Assembly: GCA_031459935.1 (NCBI GenBank)
Contig: JAVKHN010000023.1
Span: forward strand, 1-28,928
DNA: 28,928 nucleotides
Direction of reading: 5' to 3'
Source of the DNA: Sysuimicrobium calidum
Lineage (GTDB): Bacteria > Sysuimicrobiota > Sysuimicrobiia > Sysuimicrobiales > Sysuimicrobiaceae
The translations under genes and the position numbers were made by a program. Numbering within the stretch: position 1 is the stretch's first letter; each line of letters opens with the position of its first letter. Shown piece by piece: positions 16,524-24,362 of this stretch. The notes beneath the pieces were generated by a model. That model saw nothing but the letters and a program-made list of their open reading frames with translations. It did not search any database and was not told where the DNA came from.

Positions 16524-16687
16524 GTGTCCTCGGGTCCCTCCGCCTCCTCCACCAACATCACAGGGATGCCATCCCGGATCGGATAGCACCGGCCGCAGCA
16601 GGTGCACACCAGGCGACCCCTCTCCGGGCAGACCGGGACTCGGCAAACGGAGCACACGAGCCATGTGAGGAGCTCCGGGTCTACCAT
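16520..16687 (-). CDS. Trm112-like zinc-ribbon protein
   Basis: 55-residue protein of the Trm112/YcaR family. It starts VDPELLTWLVCSVCRVPV and has C12, C15, C28, C31 and C34 among seven cysteines, then the family hallmark YPIRDGIPVMLVEEA. Family members act as small zinc-binding adaptors, best known as activators of methyltransferases in eukaryotes and archaea; the bacterial role is unclear. The product is too short for many gene callers. ATG at 16687 gives the standard family N-terminus, although the upstream Shine-Dalgarno is poor. The gap to glmS upstream is 47 bp, and it overlaps acpS. Confidence 0.9.
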   Translation of the reverse strand: MVDPELLTWLVCSVCRVPVCPERGRLVCTCCGRCYPIRDGIPVMLVEEAEGPEDT

Positions 16688-16711
16688 CCCGGATTGGAGT
16701 TCGCGATGGGA

Positions 16712-16736
16712 CCCGAAGGCTCCTCGGGGATTTTTT
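16712..16736 (+). terminator. Plus-strand intrinsic-terminator-like hairpin
   Basis: CCCGA (16712-16716), seven-base loop, TCGGG (16724-16728), then GA and six T at 16731-16736 on the plus strand. It lies between glmS and the Trm112-like gene but points against them. No plus-strand gene is supported here, so it could stop antisense transcription or be chance. The stem is only five pairs. Confidence 0.3.
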
Positions 16737-18561
16737 ACTCCACGGTGACGCTCTTGGCGAGGTTGCGGGGTTGATCGATGTCGTGGCCACGCTCCCGGGC
16801 CACGTGGTAGGCCAGCAGCTGCAGGGGCAGGATGGCCAGGATAGGGCTCAGGAGGTCGTGGGTGCGGGGAATGCGGAGGACCGCATCCGCATGCCTGCTG
16901 ACCTCCCCGTCGTCTGCGTAGGCCACGGCGACCACGTACCCGCCCCGGGCCTTCACCTCCTGGAGGCTGCTGATCGTCTTCTCGTACACCTCCCGCTGGG
17001 TGAGCACCACCACCACGGGGGTCCCGTGGGTGACCAGGGCGAGGGTCCCGTGCTTCAGCTCGCCCGCGGGCATGGCCTCGGAGTGGAGGTAGCTGATCTC
17101 CTTGAGCTTGAGGGAGCCCTCCATGGCCACCGCGTAGTCCAGACCGCGGCCGATGAAGTACAGGTGCTCCACCTCGCAGATCCGACGCGCCAGGTGGATG
17201 ATCTCTTCCTGGTCCACCAGGACCTCCTGGACCTTGGCGGGCAGGTGCCCGAGCTCCTGCAGCAGGGTCTGGTGGAGGCGTGGATCCAGACCCATCCGGC
17301 GCTCCCGGAGGAAGAGGGCCAGGAGCACCTGGGCCACCAGCATGGCCAGGTATGCTTTCGTGCTGGCCACCGCGATCTCCGGGCCCGCCCGGATGTAGAG
17401 GACGTCGTCGGCCTCCCGGCTCAGGGTGCTGCCCACCACGTTGGTGATGGCCAGGATCCGGGAACCCCGAGCCCGGCACAGGCGCGCGGCCGCCAGGGTG
17501 TCCGCGGTCTCCCCGGACTGGCTCAGGGTCACGGTGAGGGTGTTCGGGCCCAGGAGGGGATCCCGGTAGCGAAGCTCATGGGCGTAGTCCGCCTCCACCG
17601 GGATCCGGAGCAGGCGCTCCAGCAACATCCGGCCGTACAGCCCCGCGTGGAAGGCGGTGCCGCATGCGGTGATCCAGACCTTCTCCAGCCTCTCCACGAA
17701 TCCCTCGGGGAAATGCACGTCCTCCAGGTGGACCCTTCCCTCCGGGGTGATCCGGCCCATCAGGGTCTCCGCGAGGACCTGGGGTTGCTCGAAGATCTCC
17801 TTCAACATGAAATGCGGGTAGCCTGCGCGCTCCGCCTGTTCCGCGCTCCAGGTCACGTGCACCCGGCCCCGCTTCACCGGGGTGCCGTCCAGACGGAGTA
17901 GATGCGCTCCGTCTTTGGTGACCACCACCATCTCCCCGTCCTCCACCACCAGCACGTCCCGGGTATAGGGAAGAAGGGCCGGGATGTCGGAGGCGAGGAG
18001 CATCTCGCCCCGGCCGAAGCCCACCACGAGCGGGCTGATCATCCGCACGGCCACCAGGCGGTCCGGTTCCTGCGCGCACATGGCCACGAGGGCATACGCC
18101 CCCCGGGCCCGCTGCACCGCCCGGCGGACGGCCTCCGCAAGATCCCCCTCGTACTCCTCCTCGATGAGGTGGGCAAGGATCTCCGTGTCCGTGTCTGACC
18201 GGAAGACGTGCCCGCGACCCCAAAGCTCCTCCCGCAGGGGGAGAAAGTTCTCGATGATGCCGTTGTGGATCACCACGAACCGCCCGGACTCGTCCGCATG
18301 GGGATGGGCGTTGGTGTCCGTGGGCTGCCCGTGGGTGGCCCAACGGGTGTGTCCGATGCCCATGTTGCCCTCTATGGGATCCCGCTTCAGGAGCTCCACC
18401 AGACGCCCCAGCTTCCCCGCGGTCTTCCGCACCGCGATGGTCCCGTTCCGAGCCACCGCGATCCCCGCGGAGTCGTATCCCCGGTACTCCAGGCGCTGCA
18501 GGCCGTCCAGGAGCACCTCCACCGCGTTGCGCTCGCCGATGTACCCCATGATGCCGCACAT
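16735..18561 (-). CDS. glmS: Glutamine-fructose-6-phosphate aminotransferase (isomerising)
   Basis: Makes glucosamine-6-phosphate from fructose-6-phosphate and glutamine, the first committed step to UDP-GlcNAc. 608 residues. The N-terminal glutaminase starts MCGIMGYIG with the nucleophile Cys after Met, and has RLEYRGYDSAGIA, GIGHTRWATHG and HNGIIEN. Two SIS domains follow with ITACGTAFHAG, LSQSGETADT, GRGLDYAVAMEGSLKLKEISYLHSEAM and the C-terminal LAKSVTVE. ATG at 18561 has GGAGGT upstream. It lies 64 bp after the FBP aldolase/phosphatase gene. No ribozyme lies directly before it; the ribozyme is in front of the upstream gene. Confidence 0.99.
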   Translation of the reverse strand: MCGIMGYIGERNAVEVLLDGLQRLEYRGYDSAGIAVARNGTIAVRKTAGKLGRLVELLKRDPIEGNMGIGHTRWATHGQPTDTNAHPHADESGRFVVIHNGIIENFLPLREELWGRGHVFRSDTDTEILAHLIEEEYEGDLAEAVRRAVQRARGAYALVAMCAQEPDRLVAVRMISPLVVGFGRGEMLLASDIPALLPYTRDVLVVEDGEMVVVTKDGAHLLRLDGTPVKRGRVHVTWSAEQAERAGYPHFMLKEIFEQPQVLAETLMGRITPEGRVHLEDVHFPEGFVERLEKVWITACGTAFHAGLYGRMLLERLLRIPVEADYAHELRYRDPLLGPNTLTVTLSQSGETADTLAAARLCRARGSRILAITNVVGSTLSREADDVLYIRAGPEIAVASTKAYLAMLVAQVLLALFLRERRMGLDPRLHQTLLQELGHLPAKVQEVLVDQEEIIHLARRICEVEHLYFIGRGLDYAVAMEGSLKLKEISYLHSEAMPAGELKHGTLALVTHGTPVVVVLTQREVYEKTISSLQEVKARGGYVVAVAYADDGEVSRHADAVLRIPRTHDLLSPILAILPLQLLAYHVARERGHDIDQPRNLAKSVTVE

Positions 18562-18581
18562 GGTCCACCTCCAAAGGAAAG

Positions 18582-18611
18582 GGGGCGGACACCGGGTTCG
18601 GCGTCCGCCCC
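18582..18611 (-). terminator. Hairpin between FBP aldolase/phosphatase and glmS (possible attenuator)
   Basis: A perfect 9-bp stem (18611-18603 with 18590-18582; GGGGCGGAC and complement) with a 12-base loop is followed on the minus strand by CTTTCCTTTGG. The tail is pyrimidine-rich but not a clean U-run, so partial termination or mRNA end protection is more likely than a full stop. It would let the two genes be expressed at different levels. Confidence 0.5.
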
Positions 18612-18625
18612 GCACCTTCCGCAAC

Positions 18626-19753
18626 TCAGCTCGTGGCCGCGGGAGCTTCCTGCCGGACCACGTGGAACTCCTTCTCGAGCCGCTCCAGGCGTGCCACGAT
18701 GCCGCCGTACTCCAGCTCGGAGTAGGGGAGCATGGCGGGCTCGAAGAACCCCTGCTTGCGCATCTCCAGGGCCTTGTCCACGATGCGTTCCCGCACCGGC
18801 GCCCACACGGGGTCGCTGAAGAGATCCACGGGCCCCGTGAGCCTGCCCTCGTGGAGGGCGAACCCCAGGGCGCACACCATGGGGATGCAGAAGAAGGTGC
18901 TCGCAGGGGTGTTCGCGGGCACGGGCAGGAGCGGCAGATTGTGACTGCCACGGGTATCTCCCGCCACGAAGGCGCCCAGGGCAAACGGCGGCCCGAACTC
19001 CTCCGTGGCCGGGAAGATCTTCTGCACTCGCACGATGGCCACAGGATCGTCCTTGCCCACGTACCGGCCCGCGATGTTCCGCAGGCGCGTGGTGGAGACC
19101 GCCGCCGCCTGCTCCGTGGGGTACTTCCGGGACCAGATGGACTCGATCACGTACCGGTGCGTGTCCCGAAGCAGGGCCGCGATGTCGTACAGGCGCTCCG
19201 GCGCATCCAGCTCGATGACACGATCCCCCTCCGTGTACTCCACGTCCATGATGCGGAACCGGAACCCGTCGTGGAGCTCCGTGCTGAGCAGCAGTCCCGG
19301 GGAGTACATGGGATCCGCGAAAGCTAGGTACAGGGGCAGGTTGAAGGCTCCCGGTTCGGTCTTGTCCGCCGCAAGGATCATGAGGGCCTCGTTGGGTCGC
19401 TCCTCGAAGGTCATCTCCGCCACCTGCGGCCCCATGCCCCGCACGTTGCCGCTGAAGGCATCCACCAGGAGATCCTGCCCGGCTCCGTACAGGCCTTGGG
19501 CTTTCGCCACCGCGGTGGCCGCCCGAAAGGCCTCCCACGCCAGGGCATGTACCCGTTCGTTGCCAGCCCCGTGGGTGTGGGTCATCACGATGGAGACGTC
19601 GTCCCCGCAGTGGAAGACGAAGGCGTCCAGCAAGAGCTTGCCGCGCTCGGGGAACACCCGGTCCCGCACCGTCTGCAAAAGCTCCGCACTGGGCAGGGTG
19701 TGCCCGCCGACGCTTCCGATGTCCGCCTTGATGATGCTCACGGTCACACGCAT
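18626..19753 (-). CDS. fbp: Bifunctional fructose-1,6-bisphosphate aldolase/phosphatase (FBPA/P, type V FBPase)
   Basis: Anabolic enzyme that condenses triose phosphates to FBP and then dephosphorylates it to fructose-6-phosphate, so gluconeogenesis runs one way. Common in archaea and deep-branching thermophilic bacteria. 375 residues. Phosphatase metal ligands fit D11 and H18 in KADIGSVGGH and D51-D52 in FHCGDD. The aldolase Schiff-base lysine fits K234, three residues after Y231 in RYVGKDDPVAIVRVQK. DTRGSHNLPLLPV and a late Tyr in ELEYGGIV also match the family. ATG at 19753 has GGGAGGGAG upstream and places D11/H18 as in known enzymes. It is the first gene after the glmS ribozyme and feeds glmS its substrate. 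Confidence 0.97.
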   Translation of the reverse strand: MRVTVSIIKADIGSVGGHTLPSAELLQTVRDRVFPERGKLLLDAFVFHCGDDVSIVMTHTHGAGNERVHALAWEAFRAATAVAKAQGLYGAGQDLLVDAFSGNVRGMGPQVAEMTFEERPNEALMILAADKTEPGAFNLPLYLAFADPMYSPGLLLSTELHDGFRFRIMDVEYTEGDRVIELDAPERLYDIAALLRDTHRYVIESIWSRKYPTEQAAAVSTTRLRNIAGRYVGKDDPVAIVRVQKIFPATEEFGPPFALGAFVAGDTRGSHNLPLLPVPANTPASTFFCIPMVCALGFALHEGRLTGPVDLFSDPVWAPVRERIVDKALEMRKQGFFEPAMLPYSELEYGGIVARLERLEKEFHVVRQEAPAATS

Positions 19754-19844
19754 CCCGCTCCCTCCCTTCGGAGATCTGCACGCTCCAGGAGCACGGAAAC
19801 CCTCCCGTGCATCCCGGGCCGCTTCGGTTGTTCGCTCTGGATGC

Positions 19845-19871
19845 GGGCGCGAAGGGGGCAGCATCGCGCCC
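19845..19871 (-). other. Hairpin in the leader between ribozyme and FBPA/P gene
   Basis: GGGCGCGA (19871-19864) pairs with TCGCGCCC (19852-19845) around an 11-base loop, with no U-tract after it. It lies in the roughly 140-nt spacer between the ribozyme and the start codon. It may shield or expose the leader after cleavage, but no function is shown by the sequence. Confidence 0.3.
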
Positions 19872-19893
19872 GGATAAGCAAGCGGACAATACC

Positions 19894-20078
19894 GGCCAGG
19901 AGCCCTTTGTCCCGGGGTTGCCCCCGCGGCTTTGTCAGCTCCCTTTTGCACCACCGGATGGGTTTCCGGAGGCCCGCCGGTACGGGCCTGGGGTCACCCG
20001 CCGATCCGGAGCTTCCGCTCCGGTCGAGATCCCCCGCCTCGTCAACCCACTGGAGGGTCTCCCGTGGGTCCTGGCGCT
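19894..20078 (-). ncRNA. glmS ribozyme: glmS self-cleaving ribozyme (GlcN6P riboswitch), upstream of FBPA/P-glmS
   Basis: Cis-acting RNA that in known cases cleaves its own 5' end when glucosamine-6-phosphate binds, exposing the mRNA to decay. Seen on the minus strand: A20078 followed by GCGCC (cleavage between A-1 and G+1 expected after 20078); P1 with ACCCAC (20069-20064) and GTGGGT (20050-20045); TTGACGAGG (20045-20037) as in the conserved core; GGGG (about 20034-20031) pairing with CCCC (19993-19990) as P2; a 7-bp P2a hairpin capped by GGAA (20023-20006); then ATCGGCGGGTG (20005-19995), the conserved strand. Peripheral part: GGCCCG/CGGGCC hairpin (19988-19971), GGGAGC (19943-19938) with GCTCCT (19903-19898) as P4-like, and a CGGGG-GCAA-CCCCG tetraloop hairpin (19925-19913). 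The 3' boundary and P3 closure are uncertain. Together with the promoter, palindromes and leader hairpin this fills the 460-bp gap 19754-20213. Confidence 0.9.
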
Positions 20079-20168
20079 TTTCCCAACCGTTCCCCTCTCC
20101 CCTCCTTTCCGGACCTTTCTTCGACCTTCCTTCGCCGGGCCGATCCCTCGGTCCTCCTCTGCTCCTCC

Positions 20169-20174
20169 AGTATA
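20169..20174 (-). promoter_or_regulatory. Candidate -10 element for the ribozyme-FBPA/P-glmS operon
   Basis: TATACT at 20174-20169, about 90 bp upstream of the ribozyme cleavage site, is the only good -10 in the gap. The hexamer 17 bp further upstream (TCCGTT) is a poor -35 and falls inside a palindrome, so either another factor helps or the element is chance. The segment between it and the ribozyme (20160-20079) is strongly purine-rich and shows no other promoter. Confidence 0.45.
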
Positions 20175-20176
20175 CT

Positions 20177-20200
20177 CGGAGAAATCCTCCGAACGGAGGA
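20177..20200 (-). promoter_or_regulatory. Overlapping palindromes before the ribozyme operon
   Basis: TCCTCCG-AA-CGGAGGA (20185-20200) is a perfect 7+2+7 inverted repeat, and CGGAG-AAATC-CTCCG (20177-20191) overlaps it, so the CGGAG/CTCCG half-site occurs three times. They lie 13 bp after the stop of the preceding flavoprotein gene and cover the expected -35 region. As RNA the larger repeat can also form a 6-bp hairpin followed by TTTC, a weak terminator. An operator is equally possible. Confidence 0.4.
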
Positions 20201-20213
20201 ATCCGCCGACTCC

Positions 20214-21449
20214 CTACACGGCCGCGAGCAGGGCCAGCAGGGTACGGGCCACCACGCGGCCGAGAGCGCGGTGGTGCAGGCTTGCTCGCAGCGCTGTGGT
20301 GAGGAACGGTCGGAGCAGAAAGGACTGGTACTGCGTGTCCCCGTGCTCCTCGATCACCCGCTGGAGCTCCGGGGTTTGAACGATCCCCGCGAGGAGGCGG
20401 GAGACGTCCTCGTCCGGGATGCGGTCCAGGGCGCGGCGCATCCACGCGGTGAAGGCCACCTCCCGCCCGAACCGTGCGCGCCAGGCCCGCTCGTACATCC
20501 CCAGGGCGTCGCGCGCTCCCGATAGGTAGCGGGCCGCAGCCTGAGCGGCCAGCTGTCCCGCCACCAGGGAGTAGTAGATTCCCCCTCCGGACGTGGCCTT
20601 CACGTGTCCCGCGGCATCCCCCACCACCAGGAAGCCCGGCGCATACGTGGGTCGGGAGGCCAGAAGGAGCGGGATCCAGCCGCCCAACCGGCGCACCACC
20701 TGGATCCCCCGGGTCCGAGGCGCAAGTGCCGGGTGGTTGCGAAGCAGATCCTCCAGGTATGCCGCAGGCGGACGGGTCGCGACCCGAGGATCCACGCACA
20801 CCCCGACCCGGGCCTCCCGCTCTCCCAGCGGCATGAGCCAGGCGAAGAACCCGGGTGCCCACCGTCGGCCCAGGTACACCTCTACGGTGTCCGTCCCCTC
20901 GAGCGCGATGCCCGTTACTTCGTACTGGAGCCCCCGCAGGACTCTCCGGGGGGCGCTAAGCCCCAGCAGGGCCGCAAGCCGGGCCCGCGCCCCTTCCGCG
21001 TCCACCACCACCGGGGCCCGGAGGCGCAGGCAGGCTCGATCCCGCGCCGCCTCCAGCACCGTTTCCTTCCCGTCCCGGGCCACCGCGCACGCCCGGGTCC
21101 GCAGCAAGAGGTCGGCGCCCGCGTGCAGGGCCTGCCGGACGAGCCACCGGTCGAAGACGTCCCGGTCCACCACGTAGGAGTCCGGCATCTGGCGTCGCAG
21201 CGGGACCGGCTCCCCCTCGGGGGAATACACCGTGGCCGCGCGCAGAGCGGTGCGGGCCAGGGTGGAAGGGATCCCGAACTCCCGGAACGCGTGCACGGAG
21301 AGCTTCCCCGCGCAGTGGGCGGGATCTCCGACCGCGGGGTGCTCCTCCAGGATCAGGACCCGCAGGCCCATCCGGGCGGCGGTCCAGGCGGCCATGCCGC
21401 CCGCAGGCCCCGCCCCGACCACGATCACATCCCAGGACCCTCCCCTCAT
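20214..21449 (-). CDS. Geranylgeranyl-reductase-family FAD-dependent oxidoreductase
   Basis: 411-residue flavoprotein. The FAD Rossmann motif is VIVVGAGPAGGMAAW (residues 8-22), CAGKLS lies near the isoalloxazine-side Cys region, WLMPLGEREARVG matches the family's substrate-proximal strand, and GDAAGHVKATSGGGIYYSL is the second FAD motif. The C-terminal ~80 residues are helical and basic. Homologues saturate isoprenoid chains of archaeal lipids, chlorophyll or menaquinone; the substrate here cannot be read from sequence. ATG at 21449 overlaps the VanZ-like gene as ATGA. It is the last gene of the run that begins with the cDPGS-like gene. Confidence 0.88.
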   Translation of the reverse strand: MRGGSWDVIVVGAGPAGGMAAWTAARMGLRVLILEEHPAVGDPAHCAGKLSVHAFREFGIPSTLARTALRAATVYSPEGEPVPLRRQMPDSYVVDRDVFDRWLVRQALHAGADLLLRTRACAVARDGKETVLEAARDRACLRLRAPVVVDAEGARARLAALLGLSAPRRVLRGLQYEVTGIALEGTDTVEVYLGRRWAPGFFAWLMPLGEREARVGVCVDPRVATRPPAAYLEDLLRNHPALAPRTRGIQVVRRLGGWIPLLLASRPTYAPGFLVVGDAAGHVKATSGGGIYYSLVAGQLAAQAAARYLSGARDALGMYERAWRARFGREVAFTAWMRRALDRIPDEDVSRLLAGIVQTPELQRVIEEHGDTQYQSFLLRPFLTTALRASLHHRALGRVVARTLLALLAAV

Positions 21450-21775
21450 CCCCGCCCACCGACCGCGAAGGAGTCCACCCACAGGCCCAGGAGGATGCCC
21501 GCGGCGTTCGCGACGACATCCCCCAGCTCCACAGCCCGCCACCCCACCAGACCCTGCATCCCCTCGATCCCGATCCCATACGCCCACGCAGCCGCCGCCG
21601 CCGCGCAGGCCGAGAGGGGCCACCGCCGCAGAAGAAGCACCAGAACCAGAAATGCCACGAGGTGAGAGGGAGCGCCGCTTATGGGAAGCCCGGGGTTGAC
21701 CTCCTCCGGGAGGAGCCCCACGGCCCCCACCAGCGCCATCCATGCCACAGTACCCACGCGCCAGAGCCAGCCCAA
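21446..21775 (-). CDS. VanZ-like membrane protein
   Basis: 109-residue integral membrane protein. Hydrophobic segments lie at about residues 5-22, 38-50, 56-68 and 87-98. PISGAPSHLVAFLVLVLLL, GIGIEGMQGLVGWRAVELGDVVANAAGILLG and similar parts match VanZ-family proteins. Start is TTG at 21775, just after the glmM stop, with GGAGG about ten bases upstream inside glmM; this start is uncertain. VanZ members affect teicoplanin tolerance in some Gram-positives, but most are of unknown function. Confidence 0.8.
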   Translation of the reverse strand: MGWLWRVGTVAWMALVGAVGLLPEEVNPGLPISGAPSHLVAFLVLVLLLRRWPLSACAAAAAAWAYGIGIEGMQGLVGWRAVELGDVVANAAGILLGLWVDSFAVGGRG

Positions 21776-21778
21776 AGC

Positions 21779-23107
21779 CTACTTGCCTCCAGCCCGGGAC
21801 CGGATGAGGTCCGCGAGCTCCTGGGCCAGCTCCTCCGCGGTCTCGGCATCCTCGTGCTCCACCATGATCCGGACCACGGGCTCCGTACCGCTCGGACGTA
21901 CCAGGAGCCGGCCGGCGCGGCCGATGTCTTCCGTGGCCCGGGCGATGGCCGCCTGCACAGCTGTGTCCAGCAGCGCCGCCCGCGGGTTCTGCACCCGGAC
22001 ATTGCGCAGAACCTGGGGAAGGCGCTCCACGTCCGAGACGAGCTGCTGGAGGGGCTCCTCCGCGTCCACCATGGCATTCACCAACTGCACCGCGGTGAGC
22101 AGCCCGTCCCCCGTGGTGGCGAGGTGGCGGAAGACGACATGCCCGCTCTGCTCTCCTCCCAGCACCGCTCCGGTTTTGAGCATGTGCTCGAGAACGTAGC
22201 GATCCCCCACGGGGGCCCGCACCACCCGGATGCCCTCCCGCTCCAGGGTACGCTCCACGCCCAGGTTCGTCATCACGGTGACCACCACCACGCGAGGCTC
22301 CAGCTTTCCCCACCGCAGCAGGTATCGGGCGCAGGCCACGAGGATGAGGTCCCCGTCCACCACCTCCCCGCGCCCGTCCACGGCGATCACCCGGTCCGCA
22401 TCCCCGTCGTGGGCGAATCCCACATCCGCGCCATGGGATCGGACCGCGGCCTGGAGGACCTCCGGGTGGGTGGAGCCGCAGCCCACATTGATCCGGGCTC
22501 CATCCGGCTCCTCGTGGAGCGCCACCACCTCCGCACCCAGCAGCTCCCAAAGCCGGGGAGCGAGGCGGTAGGCGGCTCCGAAGGCGCAATCCACCACCAC
22601 CCGCAGACCGCGGACGGGAAGCGCATGCGCCACGAGATGTCTGAGGTAGCGCTCCTCCGCGTCCACGAGATCCCGGACCCTCCCGATGCGGGTACCCGTG
22701 GGCCGGGGTCCAGCCCCGGGAAGGGCACGCTCGATCTCCTCTTCCATCTCATCGGGGAGCTTGTAGCCGGTTCGGTCGAAGAACTTGATGCCGTTGTCCT
22801 CGATGGGGTTGTGGGAGGCGGAGAGCACCACGCCCGCGTCACACCCCAGGGCCCTGGTGAGGTAGGCCACCGCGGCGGTGGGGAGGATGCCGCCGCGCAC
22901 CACGGAGACCCCCGCGGAGCACAACCCGGCCACCACAGCGCCCTCCAGCATGGGACCGCTCAGTCGGGTATCCCGACCCAGAAGGAACACCCCACCGTTG
23001 GGCGCGAGGACCTGAGCTGCAGCCCGGGCCACCTGAAAGGCCAGCTCAGGGGAGAGCGTGGCGTTGGCCACGCCCCGGATCCCATCGGTCCCAAACAGCC
23101 GTGCCAT
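21779..23107 (-). CDS. glmM: Phosphoglucosamine mutase
   Basis: Converts glucosamine-6-phosphate to glucosamine-1-phosphate, the step after GlmS. 442 residues. Starts MARLFGTDGIRGVAN; active-site phosphoserine S98 in VVLSASHNP; metal loop DGDADR; sugar-binding GEQSGH; phosphate-binding RPSGTEPVVRIM. ATG at 23107 has GGAGGAGGAG immediately upstream. It follows cdaR by 17 bp in the conserved cdaA-cdaR-glmM order. Confidence 0.99.
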   Translation of the reverse strand: MARLFGTDGIRGVANATLSPELAFQVARAAAQVLAPNGGVFLLGRDTRLSGPMLEGAVVAGLCSAGVSVVRGGILPTAAVAYLTRALGCDAGVVLSASHNPIEDNGIKFFDRTGYKLPDEMEEEIERALPGAGPRPTGTRIGRVRDLVDAEERYLRHLVAHALPVRGLRVVVDCAFGAAYRLAPRLWELLGAEVVALHEEPDGARINVGCGSTHPEVLQAAVRSHGADVGFAHDGDADRVIAVDGRGEVVDGDLILVACARYLLRWGKLEPRVVVVTVMTNLGVERTLEREGIRVVRAPVGDRYVLEHMLKTGAVLGGEQSGHVVFRHLATTGDGLLTAVQLVNAMVDAEEPLQQLVSDVERLPQVLRNVRVQNPRAALLDTAVQAAIARATEDIGRAGRLLVRPSGTEPVVRIMVEHEDAETAEELAQELADLIRSRAGGK

Positions 23108-23124
23108 CTCCTCCTCCGCCTCTT

Positions 23125-24315
23125 CTACGGCCGGCGCCGGACCCGCAGGAGGACCTCCGACGGCGTGGAGGCCACCACCCAGATGCCCTGCGGTACCCGG
23201 ACCTGCACGGATCTTCGCGTGCTGCCCGGCCCCAGCCCGGTCGCGTCCACCACGGCCCGCACCTCCCCCTCCGGAAGATTGACCACCGCCTCCTCGGATC
23301 CCACGACCCGGACCTGTACGCGAGCGGGCTCCCACGTGGCCTCCAATCCCGCACCCAGCCCCTCCACCACCACGGGCACGTCCCGGAGCTCGCGAAGCAC
23401 GGGCGAGGGGAGCACCACGACCCGCACGGAGACCTCGGAAGGGCCTTCCGGTCGCACGCGGCTGGGAAACCGCACACGCGCCGTGTACCGGGCTTCCCCC
23501 TGGAGATCCCGGACCTCGATGGGCTCCGTAGAGAGGGTGACCAGGCGCGCCACCGCATCCTCCGAACCCCGTACCCGCAGGAAGGGAGGCTGTACCTCTA
23601 TCAGGGCGATCCTCGTGCCCGCGGGCAGGCTTCCCCTGACCTCGGGAACCACGGGCACAAGGCGCGTGAGCAGGGCCTCCTGTACCACCAGATGCACCTG
23701 AACCTGGGGGGGGCGCACCTCCACCCCCTGGATTTCCTCTCCCCCCTCCCCGAGGATCCGCACGCGGACGGTGACGGTCTGGGTGTTCTGCACCCCGCCG
23801 AGGTCCACGGCGGCCACCGCGCGCCGGGCCCGTTGCACCACGGATCTGGGTCCGCTCACCGTCACCCGTGCGGGCCGGACTTCCGGCCGCTCCACGCTCA
23901 TGCCCTGAGGAGCCCTGCCGTGGAGGGCCGCTTCCACGGGGATCTGGCGCTGTGTGAGGGCATCCACCACGATCGTGGCCTGCTCCGGCACCACCTCCAC
24001 CACCCGCACACGGGGAGGAGCGTCCACCCGAACCGGGAGGCGGTACTCCCCCGGCTCCGAGTCCGCCAGGTTCACCCAAGCCACCACGGAACGGGGACCG
24101 AGCTCCACCAGGGTCGCCCGGGGGGCGCGTACCCGGACATCCACCCGCCGGGGTGCACGCACCACCACCAGGTCGGGAGGGAGGTTGCGGGGCACGAGCT
24201 CGGTGCCGATCACCCGCTCCGTCTCCGGGTTCTGGGAGGCGGTCACTAGGTACCACAGGGCCACCGCGATCCCTACGGAGAGGATTCGGTACAAGGTACG
24301 CTCCCGCCGACGCAT
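23125..24315 (-). CDS. cdaR: YbbR-domain protein CdaR, regulator of CdaA
   Basis: Membrane-anchored extracellular protein that modulates the c-di-AMP cyclase CdaA in Firmicutes. 396 residues. A single N-terminal transmembrane segment (about 10-26, ILSVGIAVALWYLVTA) is followed by NPETERVIGTELVPRNLPPDLVV and four YbbR-like beta-rich repeats with recurring VTVSGPRSVV, VRVRGSEDAV and VRVVGSEEAV elements. ATG at 24315; Shine-Dalgarno is weak. It lies 47 bp after cdaA. The low-complexity V/R/P composition is normal for this family. Confidence 0.93.
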   Translation of the reverse strand: MRRRERTLYRILSVGIAVALWYLVTASQNPETERVIGTELVPRNLPPDLVVVRAPRRVDVRVRAPRATLVELGPRSVVAWVNLADSEPGEYRLPVRVDAPPRVRVVEVVPEQATIVVDALTQRQIPVEAALHGRAPQGMSVERPEVRPARVTVSGPRSVVQRARRAVAAVDLGGVQNTQTVTVRVRILGEGGEEIQGVEVRPPQVQVHLVVQEALLTRLVPVVPEVRGSLPAGTRIALIEVQPPFLRVRGSEDAVARLVTLSTEPIEVRDLQGEARYTARVRFPSRVRPEGPSEVSVRVVVLPSPVLRELRDVPVVVEGLGAGLEATWEPARVQVRVVGSEEAVVNLPEGEVRAVVDATGLGPGSTRRSVQVRVPQGIWVVASTPSEVLLRVRRRP

Positions 24316-24362
24316 GTCGTGGTCTCACGGGGCCCGCTGCCTCACCCCGCCCTCTGTGGGGC

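Noticed and set aside
18562..18625. glmS ribozyme directly upstream of glmS
   Set aside because: The gap is only 64 bp and holds just a hairpin; the ribozyme core was found instead upstream of the FBPA/P gene.
19754..19954. Longer FBPA/P protein starting at an upstream ATG or at 19954
   Set aside because: The ATG at 19753 has a good Shine-Dalgarno and puts D11 and H18 at the family positions; the extension runs into the leader and the ribozyme's 3' part.
21662..23701. Long plus-strand open frame (679 codons) and other long plus-strand frames such as 72-974, 4562-5359 and 15019-16668
   Set aside because: They lie opposite well-identified minus-strand genes, have arginine/proline/histidine-rich low-complexity products with no recognisable motif, and are expected by-products of high GC content.
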